DNA of 64,000 bases from assembly GCF_004295795.1 (NCBI RefSeq), contig NZ_SEBR01000004.1:1-64000 (forward strand). Direction: 5' to 3'. Shown here one piece after another: positions 1 through 7,479 of the stretch (position 1 is its first letter; every line of letters begins with the position of its first letter). Under the pieces are notes generated by a model. That model saw only the letters and a list, made by a program, of their open reading frames with translations. It was not told the origin of the DNA and ran no database searches. The DNA is from Flavobacterium sp. GTDB taxonomy: Bacteria; Bacteroidota; Bacteroidia; Flavobacteriales; Flavobacteriaceae. A program made the translations under genes and the position numbers.

Positions 1-65
1 CGCCTCTTTTCCAAATTTCAAGGCTGTCAGGTCGCGTTTTTGGTTCGAGCCGCAAGGCCTTTTTG

Positions 66-91
66 CTACTTTTGCGGCCAGGCAAAAGTAG
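66..91. repeat. Perfect 10-bp inverted repeat
   Basis: CTACTTTTGC (66-75) and GCAAAAGTAG (82-91) are exact reverse complements around a six-base loop. The left arm contains a TACTTTTG box of the flavobacterial promoter type, so the element could also be a promoter lying inside a palindrome. Confidence 0.5.
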
Positions 92-120
92 TCCCGCGGA
101 AGGCGACGAACTACAACATC

Positions 121-167
121 CGGCAGCGAAGCTGCCGCAAACACAAAATGAGCGAAGCTCATTTTTT
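121..167 (+). terminator. Two GAA-loop hairpins, the second followed by a T-run
   Basis: CGGCAGC/GCTGCCG (121-127, 131-137) and AAAATGAGC/GCTCATTTT (145-153, 157-165) each close on a GAA loop, and the second runs into T162-T167. The second has the form of a rho-independent terminator for a transcript entering from the left edge. The first adds another stable hairpin. Confidence 0.5.
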
Positions 168-232
168 ATTCGATATAGTTTGAGGCAAGAATTCCGGTTT
201 CACAGAAAATAATAAAGGAAAAAGATTTTGTG

Positions 233-412
233 ATAAAAGAAAATAGCCCGGATAACGGCAACTAGCCTTTCGCAGAAAAAACCAAATTTTTCTAGATTTA
301 AAACAGCGACCGCAGGAAGCTCGTTTTAAACCTAAGAAAAACTGGTTTTTTAAAGAAAGCTAGTGCCAGGTTAGCCGGAAAAAGCTCCCAAAAAATCGAA
401 ATAAAAGAAAAT
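233..412. repeat. Long imperfect inverted repeat bounded by a 12-bp direct repeat
   Basis: About 63 bases at 247-309 pair imperfectly with 316-378: the blocks CTAGC/GCTAG, AAAAAACCA/TGGTTTTTT, TTTTTCT/AGAAAAA and TTTAAAAC/GTTTTAAA fall in register. The direct repeat ATAAAAGAAAAT stands at 233-244 and again at 401-412, just outside. The architecture suits a small non-autonomous mobile element with a target duplication, or a structured RNA gene. The flanking repeat is AT-rich and could be chance. Confidence 0.45.
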
Positions 413-442
413 TTGTGAAAAGAGGAAATATATATAACAGAA

Positions 443-468
443 AGAGGTTTCATAAAAATGAAACCTCT
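443..468. repeat. Perfect 11-bp hairpin
   Basis: AGAGGTTTCAT (443-453) and ATGAAACCTCT (458-468) enclose four A residues. Neither side has a strong T-run. It lies about 165 bases beyond the stop codon of the DUF4199 gene and may serve as a weak terminator for that minus-strand transcript. Confidence 0.4.
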
Positions 469-631
469 CTCATCAATAACCTAAATAACAAATAGAAATC
501 TAATCGTTCTGATGTTGTTCTTCAGGCTCTTAAGTATTTATATCGCTATAATTACAAGTCTAAGTTACTTAAAAAGGACGCTATTTGTCAATCTGATTAA
601 CTTTTATTTAACCGCTGTGGAAACTTTGGTT

Positions 632-1159
632 TTACGATTTCAAGGACTTTCGCATCATCACTAGCGCCGCGATGATCGAAACAATGATGCCGAGCGGTAA
701 AATTTCGAAATAGGTGAAAAGCACCACGCCGATAGGTGTCTCGTAAATTTCCCTGCTTTTGTCAAGTTCACTAATCACTTCGGCGATTTCGGCGGGCGAT
801 TTTCCGGATGCTTTGGCATTTTCCAGACTCGCAGCGGCGTACTTTTCGAAGAAATCGGGAATAAACACATAGTATTCGACAAGCCACGTCACCACGTAAA
901 ATGTCGAGGCAATGAACGCGATGAGCAATCCGACCTGGAGGGCTTTTGCGAAGGTTATCCTGCCATTTGAGACTTTGTCGCGATAGTGTTTGATTCCGAC
1001 GAAGATGAATGCGAAAGCAATTAGCATCGATCCGAAACCGATGACCATTCCCCAAGGCCCGAACATCACTTTTTCCATGCCTATCAAAGCCATCGCAATA
1101 AGCATAAAGGCGACGATCGCGCCCGAAATCGATCCGAATTTCAATACTGTTTTTGTCAT
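632..1159 (-). CDS. DUF4199 domain-containing membrane protein
   Basis: A 175-residue protein that I recognise as the DUF4199 type: four hydrophobic segments (about residues 8-28, 36-57, 73-95 and 148-170) with a charged loop between the third and fourth. The family is common in Bacteroidota and has no assigned reaction. The reading frame is open to 1258, but its first 33 residues are hydrophilic and unlike a membrane protein start, so I chose the internal ATG at 1159, after which the first helix begins. The LuxR-like membrane regulator gene ends 99 bases upstream on the same strand; such pairs recur in this group, which suggests a shared role. Confidence 0.8.
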   Translation of the reverse strand: MTKTVLKFGSISGAIVAFMLIAMALIGMEKVMFGPWGMVIGFGSMLIAFAFIFVGIKHYRDKVSNGRITFAKALQVGLLIAFIASTFYVVTWLVEYYVFIPDFFEKYAAASLENAKASGKSPAEIAEVISELDKSREIYETPIGVVLFTYFEILPLGIIVSIIAALVMMRKSLKS

Positions 1160-1258
1160 GTTGCTGATTTTGGTTATCGGGCAAAGATTAGGTTTGGCGC
1201 GGCTTTTCGGGTCATACTTTCGGGTGATTTTACCCAGATTCGAACTCGGGTAAGCCAT

Positions 1259-1720
1259 TTACGGGATCAACCGAAGTTGTCTGGCCTTCTCGACAGCCTG
1301 CGTCCGTCGATTGACCTCGAGTTTTTCGAAAATATTGGAAGCGTGCGTTTTTATGGTGTTCAATGAGACGAAAAGCTGGGAGGCGATTTCCGTATTGCTG
1401 TGGCCTTTCGACATGAGTTGCAGCACTTCGAGTTCGCGTTTGCTGATTCCGATGGTTTGCAGCGCCGATTGATCCAAACAAAATTCTGCCGCACGCGCAA
1501 TTTCCTTTTCTATCACGATTGTCTTGGGCTTCGCAAGTTTCAGTGTCACCCAAATTCCGATGGCCATAAAAAGCAAAGCCGATCCGCCGACCAAGATTTC
1601 GGTTCCGAAGTCGAAAAAGAAAAACCGGATTTCCAGAAATCTCAGGATTGCCAAGGCGACTCCCATGAAAATGGCATACGCTACAATTTCCTTGTTTCGG
1701 TTGACGAAATTGGGTTTCAT
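1259..1720 (-). CDS. LuxR-type HTH regulator with two N-terminal membrane helices
   Basis: 153 residues. Residues about 12-30 and 41-62 are hydrophobic membrane segments; residues about 88-150 are a LuxR/FixJ helix-turn-helix (ISKRELEVLQLMSKGHSNTEIA, recognition helix around SLNTIKTHASNIF). There is no receiver domain, so this is a membrane-anchored DNA-binding protein whose signal is unknown. It is followed by the DUF4199 gene on the same strand. A TAACTTTG box (plus-strand 1725-1732) sits only five bases before the ATG, so the transcript may be leaderless or nearly so. The function is inferred from the fold only. Confidence 0.85.
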   Translation of the reverse strand: MKPNFVNRNKEIVAYAIFMGVALAILRFLEIRFFFFDFGTEILVGGSALLFMAIGIWVTLKLAKPKTIVIEKEIARAAEFCLDQSALQTIGISKRELEVLQLMSKGHSNTEIASQLFVSLNTIKTHASNIFEKLEVNRRTQAVEKARQLRLIP

Positions 1721-1724
1721 GCGG

Positions 1725-1732
1725 CAAAGTTA
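1725..1732 (-). promoter_or_regulatory. Promoter -7 box of the LuxR-type gene
   Basis: On the minus strand this reads TAACTTTG, an exact match to the Bacteroidota -7 consensus TAnnTTTG. It ends five bases before the start codon at 1720. Confidence 0.5.
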
Positions 1733-1738
1733 GAAAAA

Positions 1739-2224
1739 TCAGGAATGGGAAAGCAGCCGGTTTATTTCGTGGACCGGCAAATCTGTGTCGGCCAATTGCT
1801 TGAGGAAGATTTCGGAAGAATCGCCTTGTTGAATGTATTGCCTGATTTTACGGATGCGTTTCATGGTTTCAGCCGAAGTACGGCAATGTTCGCCTGCATA
1901 TTCAGGCGCACTTTTATGGAAGAACTGCACTTGTCCGTTTTGGAATTTGAGGAAGTAAAGGTTTTCGACTTCGTTGTCGGGGAAAAAGTCGGCCCATTTC
2001 GCATAACCCGACCTGGTGCGCGAAGTCTTTCCATCAGATTCCACGAGACGCCATTTGCATTTGGCGGCGCGTCCCCAATGATTCGACTCGCGAAAGACGC
2101 CGTTTTCGTCAAACCAATACAGGCTTCCCGAGTTACTGGCGTAATCTGGTTTTCGATTTGGCGACTTTTCAGCTTTGAAAATGCAGAAAGTACTTTTGAA
2201 AAACGAATGTCTGTTGTATTCCAT
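1739..2224 (-). CDS. Hypothetical protein, 161 residues
   Basis: I do not recognise a named family. The product is soluble-looking, rich in aromatic and basic residues, with a pattern (YWFDENGVFRESNHWG...CKWRL) suggesting a small beta-rich domain and a helical C-terminus (about 115-161). The frame stays open upstream to 2338, but that part runs through a palindromic repeat. The ATG at 2224 is preferred because a TAGTTTTG promoter box (2242-2249 on the minus strand) lies just upstream. It precedes the LuxR/DUF4199 pair on the same strand, and its stop codon is 18 bases from the LuxR-type start. Confidence 0.6.
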   Translation of the reverse strand: MEYNRHSFFKSTFCIFKAEKSPNRKPDYASNSGSLYWFDENGVFRESNHWGRAAKCKWRLVESDGKTSRTRSGYAKWADFFPDNEVENLYFLKFQNGQVQFFHKSAPEYAGEHCRTSAETMKRIRKIRQYIQQGDSSEIFLKQLADTDLPVHEINRLLSHS

Positions 2225-2241
2225 AAGAAAAATCCGATGTG

Positions 2242-2249
2242 CAAAACTA
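2242..2249 (-). promoter_or_regulatory. Promoter -7 box
   Basis: Minus-strand TAGTTTTG matches TAnnTTTG and lies 17 bases before the ATG at 2224, which supports that start rather than the longer frame. Confidence 0.45.
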
Positions 2250-2281
2250 TACAAAAACACATCAGGATTTTGGGTTTTGCA

Positions 2282-2314
2282 AGACCTAACAAATCTCGAA
2301 GATTTGTTAGGTCT
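2282..2314. repeat. Perfect 15-bp intergenic palindrome
   Basis: AGACCTAACAAATCT (2282-2296) and AGATTTGTTAGGTCT (2300-2314) are exact reverse complements with a CGA loop. Flanking TTTGC/GCAAA adds five more pairs with a one-base bulge. Palindromes of this form (gacctaac...gttaggtc) are dispersed in flavobacterial genomes; this one lies between two minus-strand genes and may also end the upstream transcript. Confidence 0.65.
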
Positions 2315-2381
2315 GCAAAGTTCGGCCGTACAAACCAAATCCCATTACAGATTTCCTGTAAAAAATGTTAAAGCTGTCGAA

Positions 2382-2702
2382 TCAGGGCTGAGGCGTCTTA
2401 GCTTTGCGCGTCGGCGGATTCAATGTGTCGTTGAGTCTTGGCGGAATGCCGCTGTTCGGCTGTGTCTTGACTGCCTGCGATTGGCCTTTTTGCTTGGCGC
2501 GCATTTCACCTTCGAGTTGTTTCTCGCTTGCGGTTCTTCCAACTTCCGACTTGGACGTTTTGGTTGCCGAACGCTCGACTTCCTGTTGTGCCGGACGAGG
2601 CGGTTCCTGTTGGATTCTATCTTGGTCGGCCTGTCCGTCCTGTTGCGCGCTTGCAACTGTAAAAAAAGCAAGCAGTGCTGCTGTGAAAATGAACTTTTTC
2701 AT
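2382..2702 (-). CDS. Small exported Gln-rich hypothetical protein
   Basis: 106 residues. Residues 1-19 form a clear Sec signal peptide (MKKFIFTAALLAFFTVASA, cleavage before QQ). The mature part is hydrophilic, rich in Gln, Lys, Pro and Ala, without hydrophobic core or cysteines, so it is probably disordered in the periplasm. No family was recognised. It lies divergent from the HD-domain gene. Confidence 0.65.
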   Translation of the reverse strand: MKKFIFTAALLAFFTVASAQQDGQADQDRIQQEPPRPAQQEVERSATKTSKSEVGRTASEKQLEGEMRAKQKGQSQAVKTQPNSGIPPRLNDTLNPPTRKAKTPQP

Positions 2703-2798
2703 AATTGGTGTTTTATTTTGATAAAGGTAGATCGTACTTGTCTCAGCCGTCTTTCACGATTTACGGATTAACTTGGCTTTAACCCATGTGACCAAAGA

Positions 2799-2825
2799 TT
2801 GGTAACGCTATTCGGGTTATATTTG
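2799..2825 (+). promoter_or_regulatory. Promoter of the HD-domain/lpx block
   Basis: TTG (2799-2801), a 16-base spacer and TATATTTG (2818-2825) match the Bacteroidota promoter form. The GTG start at 2842 follows 17 bases later. Confidence 0.55.
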
Positions 2826-2841
2826 CGCAAATCCTGTTTCT

Positions 2842-4077
2842 GTGGCCCAAACCAACAAACTCAAAATTTTAAACGATCCGATTTACGGGTTCATATCGAT
2901 TCCGAATGCTCTTATTTATGACCTGATCGAGCATCCGTATTTTCAGAGACTCAGGAGAATTTCCCAAATGGGATTGTCCTATCTCGTGTATCCGGGCGCG
3001 CACCACACGCGTTTTCATCACGCTATCGGGGCGATGCACATCATGCAGCGAGCCATCGAGGTCTTGCGGTTCAAGGATGTGGAAATTTCCGAAGAGGAAG
3101 AAATTGCGCTCTTGGTTGCAATCCTGTTGCACGACATCGGCCACGGACCGTTTTCGCACGCGATGGAACACTCCATAGTGGAATCCGTAAACCACGAATC
3201 GATCTCGTTGCTGTTCATGGAAGAGCTGAACAGGCAGTTCGACGGGCAATTGTCTTTGGCTATCAAGGTTTTCAAAGGTGAATACCATCGCAAGTTCATG
3301 TTGCAGCTCATTTCGAGCCAACTGGATATGGATCGTATGGATTACCTTAAACGCGACAGTTTCTATACGGGAGTCGCCGAAGGAAACATCAATTCCGACC
3401 GATTGATCCAGATGATGAACGTCGTCGACGACACTTTGGTGATCGAGGAAAAAGGCATTTATTCGGTAGAGAAATTCCTTATGGCAAGGCGTCTCATGTA
3501 TTGGCAAGCCTATCTGCACAAGACAAGTCTCGTCGCCGAATTGACTTTGATGAAAGCTTTGAAACGCGCCAAGGAATTGGTCGAAAAAGGGCAAAAGCTC
3601 GATTGTTCGGGCAACCTTCAGTTCTTCATGGAACATAAAGTGACGCTTGAAGATTTTGATGCCAACATACTGAAACGCTTTTCGATGCTCGACGATTACG
3701 ACATTGTAAGTGCGCTCAAAAGCTGGCAATTTTGTGCCGATGTGATCCTGTCGGAATTGAGCCACATGATCGTCAACCGGGATTTGCTCAAGGTCAAGTT
3801 GTCTGCCGAAAAAATAACCAAGGAAGAAATCGACACTTATATAAGAGCGTGCGCCAAGGAAAAAGGCATTTCACTCGAAGACGCGCACTATTTCGTTTTC
3901 AAGGGCAAGATCAAAAATCAGGCATACAATAAGGAAGCCGAACCGATCCGCATTCTCAAGAAAGACAAAACCGTTGAAGACGTCGTCGAGGCATCGGACC
4001 AATTGAACCTCAAGGCACTGTCGAAACCCGTGACCAAATATTACGTGTGCTTTCCAAAACATCTGTCTGAAAAGTAG
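2842..4077 (+). CDS. HD-domain phosphohydrolase (COG1078 type)
   Basis: 411 residues. The metal-binding HD signature is intact: HTRFHH at residues 55-60, HD at 97-98, HGPFSHAMEH following, and a later conserved Asp in QLDMDRMDYLKRD. This places it with the dNTP triphosphohydrolase-like HD proteins, which are cytoplasmic; the substrate is not known. The start is GTG at 2842, supported by the promoter immediately upstream and by the conserved N-terminus (KILNDPIYGFI). It precedes lpxD by 118 bases, an arrangement I know from other Flavobacteriaceae, but it has no evident role in lipid A synthesis. Confidence 0.85.
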   Translation: MAQTNKLKILNDPIYGFISIPNALIYDLIEHPYFQRLRRISQMGLSYLVYPGAHHTRFHHAIGAMHIMQRAIEVLRFKDVEISEEEEIALLVAILLHDIGHGPFSHAMEHSIVESVNHESISLLFMEELNRQFDGQLSLAIKVFKGEYHRKFMLQLISSQLDMDRMDYLKRDSFYTGVAEGNINSDRLIQMMNVVDDTLVIEEKGIYSVEKFLMARRLMYWQAYLHKTSLVAELTLMKALKRAKELVEKGQKLDCSGNLQFFMEHKVTLEDFDANILKRFSMLDDYDIVSALKSWQFCADVILSELSHMIVNRDLLKVKLSAEKITKEEIDTYIRACAKEKGISLEDAHYFVFKGKIKNQAYNKEAEPIRILKKDKTVEDVVEASDQLNLKALSKPVTKYYVCFPKHLSEK

Positions 4078-4096
4078 GTAGAAAACCAAATTTTTA

Positions 4097-4198
4097 TATT
4101 TTTGTCGGGATGAAATGGTGGCAACCCAAATGTGGTTTTTTGCATCGATTTCATCGGGATTCCATTCTATGACAATGGAAATTTAATCAGATAGAATG
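4097..4198 (+). promoter_or_regulatory. Promoter and structured leader of the lpx operon
   Basis: TATTTTTG at 4097-4104 is a good -7 box. The leader then contains GATGAAAT/ATTTCATC (4109-4116, 4148-4155), TTCCATT/AATGGAA (4160-4166, 4174-4180) and, competing with the latter, CATTCTAT/ATAGAATG (4163-4170, 4191-4198), which includes the lpxD start codon. The structure could modulate translation of lpxD. Confidence 0.35.
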
Positions 4199-5227
4199 AA
4201 ATTCACAGCAGCTCAAATAGCAGGAATACTCGAAGGCGAAGTGGTGGGAAATCCCGAAGCGGAAGTCTCCAGACTCTCGAAGATCGAAGAGGGAACTCCG
4301 GGATCGTTGACCTTTCTTTCGAACCCGAAATACGAGAACTTTATCTATTCGACCCAGGCTTCGATCACGATCGTGAACACGACTTTCGAGCCTGAAACCG
4401 AAATCACTACGACACTTATCAAGGTTGCCGACGCTTACGGGGCGTTCACGCGCTTGCTCGAGGTTTACAATCAGGTAAAACTCAATAAGGTCGGGGTCGA
4501 ACAGCCGTCGGTTATTTCTGACAATGTCCAGACGGGAGAAAATCTTTATTTGGGCAGTTTCAGTTACATCGGCGCGAATTCCGTCGTGGGAAATGACGTC
4601 AAGATTTATCCGAACGTTTTTATCGGCGACAATGTTTCTATCGGAAACAACGTCACGATTTTCGCCGGAGCCAAGATCTATTCCGAAACGGTGATCGGGA
4701 ACGATTGTACGATCCATTCGGGCGCAATAATCGGTGCCGATGGTTTCGGATGGGCGCCAACCCCGGACGGTTCTTACAAAAAAGTACCGCAAATCGGCAA
4801 TGTCGTGATCGAGGACAACGTCGACATAGGATCGTGTACGACAATCGATCGCGCGACAATGGGATCGACCATAATCCGAAAAGGCGTGAAACTCGACAAC
4901 CAGATCCAGATCGCACATAATGTAGAAATCGGGGAAAACACGGTAATCGCAGCCCAAAGTGGCGTCGCCGGATCGACCAAAATAGGAAAGAACTGCATGA
5001 TTGGCGGACAGGTCGGTATTGTTGGCCATCTGGTCATCGGAAACAATGTGAAAATACAGGCGCAATCGGGAATCGGCAAAAACATTCCTGACAACGAGAC
5101 GCTTCAGGGCAGTCCGGCGTTCCATCTTCCCGAATACATGAAGTCTTATGTCCATTTCAAGAATCTGCCAAAGATCGCTTCGGACATAGACGAACTCAAA
5201 AAGACACTAAACCAAAAAAACACATAA
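4196..5227 (+). CDS. lpxD: UDP-3-O-acylglucosamine N-acyltransferase LpxD
   Basis: Third enzyme of lipid A synthesis; it transfers a hydroxyacyl chain from ACP to UDP-3-O-acylglucosamine in the cytoplasm. 343 residues, the usual length. Residues 1-100 form the uridine-binding N-terminal domain (FTAAQIAGILEGEVVG); residues about 105-310 are left-handed beta-helix hexapeptide repeats; the catalytic His is H241 (QIAHNVEIG), equivalent to E. coli H239. The C-terminal helix follows. The stop and the next start overlap by one base (TAATG), so lpxD is translationally coupled to lpxC-fabZ. Confidence 0.95.
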   Translation: MKFTAAQIAGILEGEVVGNPEAEVSRLSKIEEGTPGSLTFLSNPKYENFIYSTQASITIVNTTFEPETEITTTLIKVADAYGAFTRLLEVYNQVKLNKVGVEQPSVISDNVQTGENLYLGSFSYIGANSVVGNDVKIYPNVFIGDNVSIGNNVTIFAGAKIYSETVIGNDCTIHSGAIIGADGFGWAPTPDGSYKKVPQIGNVVIEDNVDIGSCTTIDRATMGSTIIRKGVKLDNQIQIAHNVEIGENTVIAAQSGVAGSTKIGKNCMIGGQVGIVGHLVIGNNVKIQAQSGIGKNIPDNETLQGSPAFHLPEYMKSYVHFKNLPKIASDIDELKKTLNQKNT

Positions 5228-6615
5228 TGGTTAAACAAACAACCATAAAGAATGAAGTTTCACTTACCGGAGTAGGTCTTCATACCGGTAAGGACGTAAA
5301 AATGACCTTCAAGCCCGCGCCCGTGAACAACGGGTATACTTTTGTCAGGGTAGACCTTGAAGGAAGTCCGGTCATCGAAGCCGATGCCAGTTACGTCGTA
5401 AACACGCAAAGAGGTACGAACCTTGAGAAATTGGGCGTCAAGATCCAGACTTCAGAGCACGTTTTGGCGGCGCTTGTCGGATGCGATGTAGACAACGTCA
5501 TAATCGAGCTTGATGCTTCGGAACCGCCAATCATGGACGGATCGTCGAAGTATTTCGTCGAGGCCATCGAGGAAGCCGGAATCGTGCAACAAGATGCCGA
5601 ACGGTACTACTACACGGTGAAAGAGGTGATTTCGTTTACCGACGAAGCTTCCGGAAGCGAGATTCTGGTGATGCCGGCCGACGAATATCAGGTCACGACG
5701 ATGGTCGATTTCGGTACGAAAGTGCTGGGAACGCAAAACGCCAATCTCAAAAGCATTTCAGACTTCAAGGCCGAAATCGCAAACGCGAGAACTTTCAGTT
5801 TCCTTCACGAACTCGAGACGTTGCTGGACAACGGATTGATCAAAGGAGGCGATCTCAACAACGCCATCGTGTATGTCGACAAGGAGATTTCAGAGAAGAC
5901 TATGGAAAACCTCAAGACGGCTTTCGGGAAAGAGAAGATTTCGGTCAAGCCGAACGGAATCCTCGACAACCTGACGCTTCATTATCCAAACGAGGCCGCA
6001 CGCCACAAATTGCTTGACGTAATCGGCGATCTGGCACTTATCGGAACCCGCATCAAAGGCAAGATCATCGCGAACAAACCGGGACATTTCGTCAACACGC
6101 AATTCGCCAAAAAGATGCAGAAACTCATCAAGATCGAGCAGCGCAACCAAATTCCGACGTTCGATATCTACAAAGATCCGCTCATGGACGTGAACAAGAT
6201 CATGTCGATGTTGCCGCACCGTCCGCCGTTTTTGCTTGTCGACAAAATCCTTGAGATGAGCGACACGCATGTCGTGGGACTCAAGAACGTGACGATGAAC
6301 GAGAGCTTTTTCGTCGGACACTTTCCTGGCGCGCCGGTAATGCCGGGCGTTTTGATCGTCGAGGCGATGGCGCAGTGCGGAGGAATCCTTATTTTGAGTT
6401 CGGTTCCGGATCCTGAAAATTACCTCACGTATTTCATGAAGATCGACAACGTGAAATTCAAGCAGAAAGTAATGCCGGGCGATACGCTTGTGTTCGACTG
6501 TAAGCTGATTTCCCCGATCCGTCGTGGAATCTGTCACATGTCGGCCAGCGCCTATGCCAACAACAAATTGGTTGCCGAAGCCGAGCTAATGGCGCAGATC
6601 GCCAAAATCAGTTAA
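5227..6615 (+). CDS. lpxC-fabZ: Bifunctional LpxC deacetylase / FabZ dehydratase
   Basis: 462 residues joining two enzymes. Residues 1 to about 310 are LpxC, the zinc deacetylase that commits UDP-acyl-GlcNAc to lipid A, with zinc ligand H78 in SEHVLAAL and a later HKLLD motif. Residues about 320-462 are FabZ, the 3-hydroxyacyl-ACP dehydratase of fatty acid elongation (MLPHRPPFLLVD from M328; catalytic H365 in GHFPGAP and E379 in VEAMAQ). The fusion is characteristic of Bacteroidota and joins enzymes that compete for the same 3-hydroxyacyl-ACP pool. It sits between lpxD and lpxA. Confidence 0.96.
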   Translation: MVKQTTIKNEVSLTGVGLHTGKDVKMTFKPAPVNNGYTFVRVDLEGSPVIEADASYVVNTQRGTNLEKLGVKIQTSEHVLAALVGCDVDNVIIELDASEPPIMDGSSKYFVEAIEEAGIVQQDAERYYYTVKEVISFTDEASGSEILVMPADEYQVTTMVDFGTKVLGTQNANLKSISDFKAEIANARTFSFLHELETLLDNGLIKGGDLNNAIVYVDKEISEKTMENLKTAFGKEKISVKPNGILDNLTLHYPNEAARHKLLDVIGDLALIGTRIKGKIIANKPGHFVNTQFAKKMQKLIKIEQRNQIPTFDIYKDPLMDVNKIMSMLPHRPPFLLVDKILEMSDTHVVGLKNVTMNESFFVGHFPGAPVMPGVLIVEAMAQCGGILILSSVPDPENYLTYFMKIDNVKFKQKVMPGDTLVFDCKLISPIRRGICHMSASAYANNKLVAEAELMAQIAKIS

Positions 6616-6625
6616 AAGACACACT

Positions 6626-7411
6626 ATGAATCAGCCATTGGCATTCGTCCATCCGGGCGCGAAAATAGCAAAGAACGTCGTGATCGAACCTTTCACGACC
6701 ATTCACAACAACGTCGTCATAGGCGACGGAACCTGGATCGGTTCGAACGTCACCATCATGGAAGGCGCCCGAATCGGCAAGAACTGTAATATTTTTCCGG
6801 GCGCGGTCATTTCGGCCGTTCCTCAGGATTTGAAGTTCGGAGGCGAGGATTCACTTGCGATCATCGGCGACAATTGCACGATCCGCGAGTGCGTTACCAT
6901 CAACCGCGGCACGATCGCTTCGGGACAAACGGTGATCGGGGACAACTGCCTTATCATGGCCACTGCCCACGTCGCACACGATTGTCATATCGGACACAAC
7001 GCGATTATCGTGAACGGCGTTTTGCTTGGCGGACATGTTTCGATAGGCAATTACGCGATCATCGGTGGCCTTTCGGCTGTACATCAATTTATCAGTGTGG
7101 GCGATCACGCGATGATTTCCGGCGGATCTTTGTTGCGAAAAGACGTTCCGCCTTACACCAAGGCAGCGAAGGAACCGCTTTCGTATGTCGGAATCAACTC
7201 CGTAGGTTTGAGAAGAAGAGGTTTTTCATCTGAAAAAATCAGGGAAATCCAGGAGATTTACAGGATAATGTACCAAAAGAATTACAATACCTCTCAGGCC
7301 TTGGGAATCATCGAAGGCGAATTCGAGGCAACGCCGGAACGCGATGAGATCATCATGTTTATCCGGAATTCCTCTCGCGGCATCATGAAAGGGTATTCAG
7401 GAGGATATTGA
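6626..7411 (+). CDS. lpxA: UDP-N-acetylglucosamine O-acyltransferase LpxA
   Basis: First enzyme of lipid A synthesis, acylating the 3-OH of UDP-GlcNAc from hydroxyacyl-ACP. 261 residues. Hexapeptide beta-helix repeats fill residues 1 to about 190; the active-site segment is AHVAHDCHIGHN with catalytic H118 (E. coli H125). The C-terminal helical region about 195-261 carries SVGLRRRGFSSEKI. It starts 11 bases after the lpxC-fabZ stop and belongs to the same operon. Confidence 0.95.
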   Translation: MNQPLAFVHPGAKIAKNVVIEPFTTIHNNVVIGDGTWIGSNVTIMEGARIGKNCNIFPGAVISAVPQDLKFGGEDSLAIIGDNCTIRECVTINRGTIASGQTVIGDNCLIMATAHVAHDCHIGHNAIIVNGVLLGGHVSIGNYAIIGGLSAVHQFISVGDHAMISGGSLLRKDVPPYTKAAKEPLSYVGINSVGLRRRGFSSEKIREIQEIYRIMYQKNYNTSQALGIIEGEFEATPERDEIIMFIRNSSRGIMKGYSGGY

Positions 7412-7479
7412 GACGAAACTGCCACGCGCAGTCGGATGAATGCAAACAACGAATTTAGAATAACGAATAACGAAATATA

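Larger units (their letters stand above)
1..631. other. Gene-free region with several hairpins
   Basis: No convincing reading frame is visible in 631 bases. The stretch contains a 10-bp inverted repeat (66-91), two small hairpins with a GAA loop (121-137, 145-165), a long imperfect inverted repeat (about 247-378) and a perfect 11-bp hairpin (443-468). The part after about 170 is AT-rich. It could hold small RNA genes or decayed mobile DNA; nothing in it was recognised as a known RNA family. Confidence 0.6.

Noticed and set aside
247..378. Long hairpin as the SRP (4.5S) RNA
   Set aside because: The apical loop lacks the conserved GGAA tetraloop with the asymmetric GGAAGCAGCC segment expected of SRP helix 8.
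1231..1252. GATTCGAAC flanked by TACCC/GGGTA resembles a tRNA T-arm
   Set aside because: No acceptor, D or anticodon stems can be drawn around it; it is a short hairpin in the LuxR/DUF4199 intergenic gap.
1400..2371. 323-codon open frame on the plus strand
   Set aside because: Runs antisense through the LuxR-type gene and a palindromic repeat; no recognisable product.
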